Shown: piece by piece, positions 58,206-64,000 of the stretch
Position numbering within the stretch: the stretch's first letter is position 1
How the letters are laid out: every line of letters starts with the position of its first letter
From: Desulfurivibrio sp044068625
GTDB taxonomy: Bacteria; Desulfobacterota; Desulfobulbia; Desulfobulbales; Desulfurivibrionaceae
Length of the DNA: 64,000 bases
Reading direction: 5' to 3'
Assembly (NCBI RefSeq): GCF_044068625.1
Contig: NZ_JBIPKH010000003.1
Coordinates: 1 to 64,000 of the forward strand
Notes under the pieces: generated by a model
What the model was told of the DNA's origin: nothing
The model's input: the letters and a program-made list of their open reading frames with translations, nothing else
Database searches by the model: none
Position numbers and translations under genes: made by a program

Positions 58206-59336
58206 ATGATGAAATGGAAATTTTTCTTGAACAATTTCTTGAGGAAGATACTCAAACCTGGTGGGGCTGGCAAGCCGAGAGCCTTGTTGTGGTGTTGTTT
58301 TTTTATGTTAAATTTCGGTAAATTTTCGGTGGCGCTCCTGGCGTTTTTGCTGGCGGTAAGTCTTGGCGGGCCCTCTCCCCTGGCGGCCGAGGAGAGTGGC
58401 GGCATCTACACGGCCGTCATTGAGAACGACATGTTGCGGGGGACCGACCGCCACTTTACCCACGGCACCCGCTTTTCCTACTATTCCGGGGTGGTACGGG
58501 ACGACTGGCTCAACCGGATCGCCGAGCTCCTGCCCTATTTGTCCCACAGCCGGCAGCAGGAGTCCTGGCGGACCAACCTGGCCTTGGGGCAAAATATCTA
58601 TACTCCGGCGGATATTTCCGTCCGTGAGTTACAGCCCGAGGAGCGGCCCTATGCCGGTTATCTCTATCTGGGCCTGGGCCTGGTCCGGGCCGAAAAGGAT
58701 GCGGGCGGCAGAATCCAGATGGTTAGCAATTTCGAACTGCAACTGGGGGTGGTGGGGCCCTATGCCATGGGCCGGGAGGTCCAGACCTGGTGGCATGACC
58801 AGGTCAGCGGTTCCGAGGAACCCATGGGCTGGGAGCATCAGTTGCGCAACGAGCCGGTGATCAACCTCTACTGGGACCGGCAATGGCGCCACCCTTTGTC
58901 GCCCCGGGGCGCTGAAGGCGTGGAAGCGGACCTGATTCCCCATGCCGGCTTGGCCCTGGGCAATGCCGACATCCACCTGGGGGGAGGGCTAACCTGGCGC
59001 CTGGGGAAGGGGCTGGGGGGCGACAACGGGCCGCCCCGGATCCGGCCCAGCCTGCCGGGGGCCGGCTATTTTCGCAAAACCCCCGGCTGGAGCGGTTACC
59101 TGTTTATCGGAACGGAAGCCCGTCTGGTGGGGCGCAACATCTTCCTGGACGGCAACACCTTTCGCGACAGTCACCGGGTGGACAGAAAAATTCTGGTGCT
59201 GGATGCGCAATATGGTTTGGTCGCGACCTACGACGGGATCAAGGTGGCGATCACCAGCGTCGTGCGCAGCCAGGAGTTCGATGGCCAGCGGCGGCCGGAT
59301 CGTTTCATGGCCCTGAGCGTTTCTGTGCAACGCTAA
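58206..59336 (+). CDS. LpxR-like lipid A 3'-O-deacylase, outer-membrane barrel
   Basis: 376 aa from ATG 58206; a later ATG at 58305 would put the signal peptide (FSVALLAFLLAVSLGGPSPLAAEE) at the very N-terminus and may be the real start, although neither has a strong ribosome site. The family signature is IENDMLRGTDRHFTHGTRFSYYSG, followed by PEERPYAGYLYLGLGL and repeated amphipathic strands to the end. LpxR (DUF2219) removes the 3'-acyl chains of lipid A in the outer membrane with Ca2+. It is divergent from the peroxidase gene. Confidence in the family is high, in the substrate moderate. Confidence 0.86.
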   Translation: MMKWKFFLNNFLRKILKPGGAGKPRALLWCCFFMLNFGKFSVALLAFLLAVSLGGPSPLAAEESGGIYTAVIENDMLRGTDRHFTHGTRFSYYSGVVRDDWLNRIAELLPYLSHSRQQESWRTNLALGQNIYTPADISVRELQPEERPYAGYLYLGLGLVRAEKDAGGRIQMVSNFELQLGVVGPYAMGREVQTWWHDQVSGSEEPMGWEHQLRNEPVINLYWDRQWRHPLSPRGAEGVEADLIPHAGLALGNADIHLGGGLTWRLGKGLGGDNGPPRIRPSLPGAGYFRKTPGWSGYLFIGTEARLVGRNIFLDGNTFRDSHRVDRKILVLDAQYGLVATYDGIKVAITSVVRSQEFDGQRRPDRFMALSVSVQR

Positions 59337-59365
59337 AGCGGTCAAGCGATAAGGAAGGGGAGGAG

Positions 59366-59926
59366 ATGAGAAGAGAGATGCTGGCGGCCCGGGACGCCCT
59401 GGGCCCGGAGGAGCGGCGGCAAAAGAGTGCCGCCATTCACCGCGCCCTGGCGGGGATCGGGGAGGTGGCCTCGGCCCGGCTGGTGATGGTCTATCTCCAC
59501 TTCCGCAGCGAGGTGGAGACCCTGCCCGGTCTGGACGCTTTTCTGCCGCCGGGGTGCCGAATCGCGGTGCCCCGGACCGTGGTGGCGGCCAAGCAGTTGG
59601 AAATTTACCTGCTGACCGAGCCGGCCCGGCAACTGCGGCCAGGTTACTGCGGGATTCCCGAGCCGGACCCGCGGCTCTGCCAGCGATTGAACCCGGCCGA
59701 GCTGGACCTGGTGCTGGTGCCGGGCAGCGCCTTTGATCGCCGGGGCGGTCGCTTGGGCTATGGCGGGGGTTATTACGATCGTTTTCTGGCCAACGCCGCT
59801 CCCCGGGCCGTCCGGATCGGGTTGGCCTTCGCCTGTCAGGTCAGTGAAGAGCCCCTGGTGCTGCAGCCCCACGACCAGCGGCTGCACTACCTGGTCACCG
59901 AGGAGGGGGTGGTTGATTGTCGCTGA
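59366..59926 (+). CDS. 5-formyltetrahydrofolate cyclo-ligase
   Basis: 186 aa. RREMLAARDALGPEERRQKS at the N-terminus, VMVYLHFRSEVET, PRTVVAAKQLEIY, and the ATP/folate motif LVPGSAFDRRGGRLGYGGGYYDRFL are the family pattern. It converts 5-formyl-THF to 5,10-methenyl-THF with ATP. Ribosome site AAGGGGAGG. Its TGA abuts the stop of the convergent TauE/SafE gene within TGATCA. Confidence 0.95.
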   Translation: MRREMLAARDALGPEERRQKSAAIHRALAGIGEVASARLVMVYLHFRSEVETLPGLDAFLPPGCRIAVPRTVVAAKQLEIYLLTEPARQLRPGYCGIPEPDPRLCQRLNPAELDLVLVPGSAFDRRGGRLGYGGGYYDRFLANAAPRAVRIGLAFACQVSEEPLVLQPHDQRLHYLVTEEGVVDCR

Positions 59927-60724
59927 TCAGAGGGCTGTCCACAACATCCGGGTGGCCACCGCCAGCAGCAGGATGGCGAAAACTTTCTTCAACTTGGCCA
60001 CCGGCAGGCTGTGGGCCAGGCGCACCCCCCATGGGGCGGTAAAGACGCTGGCGGCCACGATCCCGGCCAGGGCGGGCAGGTAGATATAGCCCAGGGACCA
60101 GGCCGGCAGCTCCGTAACCTGCCAGCCGTTGAGGAGATAGCCGATGGTGCCGGCCACCGCGATGGGAAAACCGATGGCCGCCGAGGTGCCGATGGCCTGG
60201 TGGAGTCCGATATTGCACCAGAGCATGAAGGGTACCGAGAGGGTGCCGCCGCCGATCCCCACCAGACTGGAAAAAACCCCGATTCCACCGCCCACCCCCA
60301 GCATCCCCGCCGTTCCCGGCAGTTCCCGACCGGGTTGGGGTTTGCGGCCGCTCAGCATCTGCCAGGTGACGAAGTAGAGAAAAAGGGCGAAAAAGATCTT
60401 GAGAAAGGCGGTGGAGAGGGCCGCGGCCAGAAAGGTGCCGGCCAGGGTTCCGATGAGCGCCCCCGGGGTGATCCGGCCCACCACCTCCCAGCGCACCGCT
60501 CCCCGCTTGTGATGGGCCATGAAGCTGGAGACGGCGGTGAAGATGATACTGGCCAGGGAGGTGCCCAGGGCCAGGTGCATCAGATGTTCCGGGGGCAGCC
60601 CCTGCCAGGTGAAGGCAAAGACCAGCAGCGGCACGATCACCAGGCCGCCGCCGATCCCCAGCAGTCCGGCCAGGACCCCGGCCACCGCCCCCAGTCCCAG
60701 GTATAACGCGATTATGGTAAGCAT
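59927..60724 (-). CDS. TauE/SafE family permease
   Basis: 265 aa, about eight transmembrane helices in two repeats: GAVAGVLAGLLGIGGGLVIVPLLVF and IGVFSSLVGIGGGTLSVPFMLWCN, the double GIGGG signature of TauE/SafE (DUF81) proteins. Members export sulphite or transport sulphoacetate or related organic anions. The start is ATG at 60724, 11 bases after nrdG ends; a longer open frame upstream is nrdG read out of frame. Substrate not determinable. Confidence 0.92.
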   Translation of the reverse strand: MLTIIALYLGLGAVAGVLAGLLGIGGGLVIVPLLVFAFTWQGLPPEHLMHLALGTSLASIIFTAVSSFMAHHKRGAVRWEVVGRITPGALIGTLAGTFLAAALSTAFLKIFFALFLYFVTWQMLSGRKPQPGRELPGTAGMLGVGGGIGVFSSLVGIGGGTLSVPFMLWCNIGLHQAIGTSAAIGFPIAVAGTIGYLLNGWQVTELPAWSLGYIYLPALAGIVAASVFTAPWGVRLAHSLPVAKLKKVFAILLLAVATRMLWTAL

Positions 60725-60735
60725 GGGTGGGATAT

Positions 60736-61341
60736 TTAAGCAATAAAGTCCGGCTTGACAAGCACTTCCTGGCAGGGCTGGACCTTGTGGACCGATCCGA
60801 CCGGGACCTCCCGGCGGATGGCGGCCAGATCGTCGGGCCCCAGCAGGGGGGTGAAGTTGGTGGTGCGAAAGTGATGGGGGATGCCGCCGGCGGCGATCAG
60901 GCGGCTGGAGCGGCGAATGGTCTCCGCGGCCACCGCCGCCCCGGTCAGTTGCCGGTAGCGCTTCAGGGGCGCCTTCAAGTCCATGGCGATATAATCCACC
61001 GCCTTGGCGGTCAGCAGCTCGGCCAGCACCTCCGGTCGGCTGCCGTTGGTGTCCAGCTTCACTGCCAGCCCCAGCTGGCGCAGGCGGCGGCAGAAGGGGA
61101 GCAGCCCCTCCTGGAGGGTGGGCTCCCCGCCGCTGATCACCACCCCCCCCAGCTTGCCCCGGCGCGAGGCCAGCCGGGCGATAATCTCCTCCTGGTCGTA
61201 AAGGGCCGGGCGATCGGTGGCGATCAGCTCGGCGTTGTGGCAGTAAGGGCAGCGGAAGTTGCACCCCTGGGTGAAGATCACCGCCGCCACCCGGCCGGGG
61301 TAATCGATGAAGCTGGCCGGGTGGAAGCCGCCGATCTTCAC
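60736..61341 (-). CDS. nrdG: Anaerobic ribonucleotide reductase activating protein (radical SAM)
   Basis: 201 aa. The radical-SAM motif CNFRCPYCHN (C-x3-C-x2-C) lies near residue 30, preceded by SFIDYPGRVAAVIFTQG. VVISGGEPTLQEGLLPF is the SAM-binding GGE motif. It cleaves S-adenosylmethionine to install the glycyl radical on NrdD. The start is GTG at 61341, overlapping the nrdD TGA as GTGA. An upstream in-frame ATG lies inside nrdD. Confidence 0.94.
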   Translation of the reverse strand: MKIGGFHPASFIDYPGRVAAVIFTQGCNFRCPYCHNAELIATDRPALYDQEEIIARLASRRGKLGGVVISGGEPTLQEGLLPFCRRLRQLGLAVKLDTNGSRPEVLAELLTAKAVDYIAMDLKAPLKRYRQLTGAAVAAETIRRSSRLIAAGGIPHHFRTTNFTPLLGPDDLAAIRREVPVGSVHKVQPCQEVLVKPDFIA

Positions 61342-63524
61342 GGCTGAACCGGCCCGCCGGGCGCCGGCAGCCGGTAACGGGAACGGGCGGCAAACTCCGC
61401 CTGCTTGCCTTCGTGCCACTGTTCCACCGGGCGAAGATAGCCCACCACCCGGGAGTAAACCTCGGTGGGGGTCTGGCAGTGGGGACAGGGCTGCTGTTCC
61501 CCGGCCAGATAGCCGTGCTCCCGGCAGATGGAAAAGGTGGGGGTCAGGGTGAAATAGGGGATCCGGTACTGGTGGCAGACCGTTTTGACGAAGGATTTAA
61601 CCGCTTGGGGATCGATCTCGGCCTCGCCCAGAAAGCAGTGGACCACGGTGCCGCCGGTGTATCTGGCCTGGAGCTCATCCTGATGGTCGAGCAGGGCGAA
61701 GATATCATCGGTGTAATTGACCGGCAACTGGGTGGAGTTGGTGTAGATGGGCAAGCCCGCTTCCCCGGCGCAGGTCAGGGAGGCGGCCAGGGCCGGAAAA
61801 CGGCGGGCGTCCAGCTTGGCCAGCCGGTGGCCGGTGCCCTCGGCCGGGGTCGCCTCCAGGTTGTACTGGTTGCCGGTCTCCTCCTGGAAGCGGCGGAGCT
61901 GCTCCCGCATATGGTCGAGAATCCGCAGGGCGAACTGTTGCCCCTCTTTGGTGCCGATATCCTTGCCCAGCAGGTTGAGACAGGCCTCGTTGCTGCCGAT
62001 CAGGCCGATGGTGGAGAAGTGGTTCTCCCAGAAGCGGCCGAAGCGCTGCTCCACCTGGCGCAGATAGTAGCGGGTGTAGGGGTAAAGCCCCTTGGCGGTG
62101 AAGTTTTCCAGCACCTTGCGCTTGGTTTCCAGCGAGGTGCGGGCGATCTCCATCAGCCGGTCCAGGCGGCGGAAAAAGTCGGCTTCGTCGTCGGCCTGAT
62201 AGCCCAGGGCGGCCATATTGATGGTCACCACCCCGATGGAGCCGGTCAGGGGATTGGCCCCGAAGAGGCCGCCGCCCCGTTTCTCCAGCTCCCGGGTGTC
62301 AAGGCGCAGGCGGCAGCACATGGAGCGGGCATCGTCGGGACTGAGGTCGGAGTTGACGAAGTTGGCGAAATAGGGCAGCCCGTAGCGGGCGGTGATTTTC
62401 CAGAGACTATCCAGGCCGGGGTCGTCCCAGTTGAAATCGGCGGTGATATTGTAAGTGGGGATGGGAAAGGTAAAGGCCCGCCCCTTGCTGTCGCCGGCGG
62501 CCATCACCTCGAGAAAGGCCTGGTTGAGCAGGTTCATCTCGGCCTGGTGGTCGCCGTAGACGCTCTCCTGCTCGTCGCCGCCGATGATCACCGGCGCCTC
62601 CCGGAGGCTCGTCGGTGGTTGCAGATCCATGGTCAGGTTGGTGAAGGGGGTCTGGAAACCCACCCGGGTGGGCACATTGAGGTTGAAGACAAACTCCTGC
62701 AGGGCCTGCTTGATTTCGCGATAGCCCAGCCCGTCGGCCCGGATAAAGGGGGCCAGCAGGGTGTCGAAGCTGGCAAAGGCCTGGGCCCCGGCCGCCTCCC
62801 CCTGGAGGGTGTAGAAGAAGTTGACGATCTGGCCCAGAGCGCTGCGGAAATGCCGGGCCGGGCCGCTCTCCGCCTTGCCCGGCGCCCCGGTGAACCCCTG
62901 CTTGAGCAGGTCCCGCAGGTCCCAGCCCACGCAGTAAACCGAGAGCTGGCCGAGGTCGTGGAGATGAAGATCGCCGGCCAGGTGAGCCTGGCGCACCTCG
63001 GCGGGATAGATCTTGTTGAGCCAGTAGTTTTTGCTCACCTCGCTGGAGATGTAGTTGTTCAGGCCCTGCAGCGAGTAGGACATATTGGAGTTTTCCTGGA
63101 CCTGCCAGTCCAGCTTCTGGAGATAGCCGTCGATCAGGTCCAGATCGGTGCGGGTCACCATCTCTCGGAGCCGGGCATGCTGGTCCCGGTAGAGGATATA
63201 GGCCTTGGTCGTCTGCTTGTAGGCGGAGGAGAGCAGCACCTCCTCCACCAGGTCCTGAACCTCCTCCACGGTGGGCGGCGCCGGCTCCGCCCCGTGGTCG
63301 GCGGCAAAGAGGTTCTGGGCGATGGCCAGCACCTGCATGGTGAGCCGGCGGGCCTCGGGCCGGCCGATCTCACCGGTGGCCAGTCCCGCCTTGTGGATGG
63401 CGGCGGTGATCTTTTCCGCCTGGAAGGGTACCAGTTGCCGGTTGCGTTTGCGGATCGAAGTGAACAGTTGGGGCGGTTGGCCGGCCGGGGTGGCGGCCAT
63501 GGCTGGGGGGGAAATCGGGGGCAT
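61338..63524 (-). CDS. nrdD: Anaerobic ribonucleoside-triphosphate reductase (class III)
   Basis: 728 aa. N-terminal ATP-cone (about 22-120: IRKRNRQLVPFQAEKITAAIHKAG), catalytic barrel with NNYISSEVSKNYWL, and a C-terminal zinc site (ICREHGY, then CPHC). The glycyl-radical region is SRVVGYLRPVEQWHEGKQAEF, with the radical Gly in RVVGY. It reduces NTPs to dNTPs without oxygen or B12. The start is ATG at 63524 with AAGGAG six bases upstream; an in-frame ATG 24 codons earlier lies in the riboswitch region. Expression is probably governed by the cobalamin riboswitch directly upstream. Confidence 0.96.
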   Translation of the reverse strand: MPPISPPAMAATPAGQPPQLFTSIRKRNRQLVPFQAEKITAAIHKAGLATGEIGRPEARRLTMQVLAIAQNLFAADHGAEPAPPTVEEVQDLVEEVLLSSAYKQTTKAYILYRDQHARLREMVTRTDLDLIDGYLQKLDWQVQENSNMSYSLQGLNNYISSEVSKNYWLNKIYPAEVRQAHLAGDLHLHDLGQLSVYCVGWDLRDLLKQGFTGAPGKAESGPARHFRSALGQIVNFFYTLQGEAAGAQAFASFDTLLAPFIRADGLGYREIKQALQEFVFNLNVPTRVGFQTPFTNLTMDLQPPTSLREAPVIIGGDEQESVYGDHQAEMNLLNQAFLEVMAAGDSKGRAFTFPIPTYNITADFNWDDPGLDSLWKITARYGLPYFANFVNSDLSPDDARSMCCRLRLDTRELEKRGGGLFGANPLTGSIGVVTINMAALGYQADDEADFFRRLDRLMEIARTSLETKRKVLENFTAKGLYPYTRYYLRQVEQRFGRFWENHFSTIGLIGSNEACLNLLGKDIGTKEGQQFALRILDHMREQLRRFQEETGNQYNLEATPAEGTGHRLAKLDARRFPALAASLTCAGEAGLPIYTNSTQLPVNYTDDIFALLDHQDELQARYTGGTVVHCFLGEAEIDPQAVKSFVKTVCHQYRIPYFTLTPTFSICREHGYLAGEQQPCPHCQTPTEVYSRVVGYLRPVEQWHEGKQAEFAARSRYRLPAPGGPVQP

Positions 63525-63589
63525 AACGCTCTCCTTTGCGCGAGGCAGCGAAGTGATCATGGCCGACCCCAGGCAACCCGGGGCCGGCG

Positions 63590-63772
63590 GTTTCACGGCA
63601 GGTCTTCGGACTTTCGGGCGGAGTGCTATCTACTGGTTATCCCTTCCCGGCCCCTGGCCAGTGGTTCCGATAACGTTCGTTCCCGATTACCGCTGCGCGA
63701 CAGTTCCGGATTCACACCGGATTCCCTTTTCGTTCCGGCCCGTAACCAACGGGGCGGAAACCGCTTGCCCCA
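63590..63772 (-). promoter_or_regulatory. Cobalamin riboswitch upstream of nrdDG
   Basis: On the minus strand the conserved aptamer elements appear in order: GGGAATCCGGTGTGAATCCG (about 63717-63736), GAACTGTCGCGCAGCGGTAA (about 63697-63716), and the B12 box AGTCCGAAGACCTGCC (63597-63612). A strong GC stem (GGCCCCGGG/CCTGGGGTCGG) lies between the box and the AAGGAG of nrdD and may be the expression platform. Binding of adenosylcobalamin should switch nrdDG off. Confidence 0.92.
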
Positions 63773-63773
63773 C

Positions 63774-63802
63774 TATATATCGCGCTACGGGCCGGCAGTC
63801 AA
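63774..63802 (-). promoter_or_regulatory. Sigma70 promoter of the riboswitch-nrdD-nrdG transcript
   Basis: On the minus strand TTGACT (63797-63802) and TATATA (63774-63779) are separated by exactly 17 bases and lie just upstream of the riboswitch aptamer, so transcription would start near 63767. Confidence 0.75.
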
Positions 63803-63836
63803 CACAAAATATGGTAGGTTAAGGGGGAGGGGATGC

Positions 63837-64000
63837 TTAAAGGGAGCGGTGTTTTTCCGGAATCGGCATTATCCGGGGTACCCCGCCCATGGGGTTCTCG
63901 TCCACCATCAGGGCGCAACGGTAGCACTTTTCCAGCCGCTCCCGGTTGAGGACCGTGGCCGGCGACCCCAGCCCCGCCAGTTTGCCGCCATCCAGCAGGA
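63837..64000 (-). CDS. C-terminus of an ABC transporter ATPase, BtuD/FecE type (partial)
   Basis: The last 53 codons before TAA at 63837; the rest lies beyond the window. LLDGGKLAGLGSPATVLNRERLEK, then YRCALMVDENPMGGVPRIMP, matches the C-terminal end of iron-siderophore/cobalamin ABC ATPases (usual form GR.LA.GPP..VLT...L..VYG). Upstream of a B12 riboswitch a B12-uptake role (BtuD) is attractive but not provable from this fragment. Confidence 0.7.
   Translation of the reverse strand, partial: LLDGGKLAGLGSPATVLNRERLEKCYRCALMVDENPMGGVPRIMPIPEKHRSL

Noticed and set aside
60725..61393. Long N-terminal extension of the TauE/SafE permease
   Set aside because: It is nrdG read in another frame; the ATG at 60724 gives the normal membrane protein.

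Overview
The window reads as high-GC chromosomal DNA of a Gram-negative bacterium, most likely a deltaproteobacterium (Desulfobacterota, possibly a Desulfobulbales relative). This is inferred from gene content: a MglA/roadblock polarity cluster, a fused PurS-PurL, a PSP1/RicT protein, a DUF3786 iron-sulphur protein, an outer membrane with LpxR and Slam-like barrels, and a chromosomal integron. No rRNA is present, so the placement is not proven.

Layout. (1) 1-7.1 kb, minus strand: the start of a membrane protein, then a six-gene operon of roadblock protein, MglA-type GTPase, an unknown 478-aa protein, a TPR-MshEN-PilB/GspE-type ATPase, a receiver-PATAN-roadblock response regulator and a second roadblock protein. 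It looks like a polarity or pilus-control module. (2) 7.3-21.5 kb, minus strand: a long housekeeping run of purSL, HD exonuclease, holB, ricT, metG, a small unknown gene, yggT, divIVA, yggU, mutS and amiC, with repeated ATGA/GTGA start-stop overlaps. (3) 21.8-25.8 kb: an integron. An N-terminally extended IntI is followed by an attI core and three cassettes with foldable attC sites: an Mrr-like nuclease, an apparently non-coding cassette, and a Phd/ParE toxin-antitoxin pair. The array abuts a pseudouridine-synthase remnant and a CopB copper ATPase. (4) 28.6-47.6 kb, plus strand: tRNA-Gly, then rimP-nusA-infB-rbfA-nrnA-truB. Eight unrelated genes (cobU, cobT, a TVP38-reductase fusion and others) follow before rpsO-pnp, an M16 peptidase and a metallo-beta-lactamase-fold protein. 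(5) 47.7-59.9 kb: a split YeeE/YedE transporter pair; a Slam-like barrel beside a FecR/TbpB-barrel protein whose frame is broken at a run of 12 G; a CHASE2 adenylate cyclase; a GGDEF-EAL protein; a frameshifted MauG-type peroxidase; LpxR; and 5-formyl-THF cyclo-ligase. (6) 59.9-64 kb, minus strand: a TauE/SafE permease and nrdD-nrdG behind a cobalamin riboswitch with a good promoter, then the end of a BtuD/FecE-type ATPase.

Themes. B12 links distant parts of the window: cobU/cobT make and load the lower ligand, a B12 riboswitch should silence the B12-independent ribonucleotide reductase, and a BtuD-like gene lies upstream of it. The most unusual regions are the integron, the candidate type XI secretion locus with its poly-G tract, and the MglA/roadblock/PilB-like operon. 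Positions of motifs within proteins are approximate, and family assignments come from reading motifs, not from database searches.
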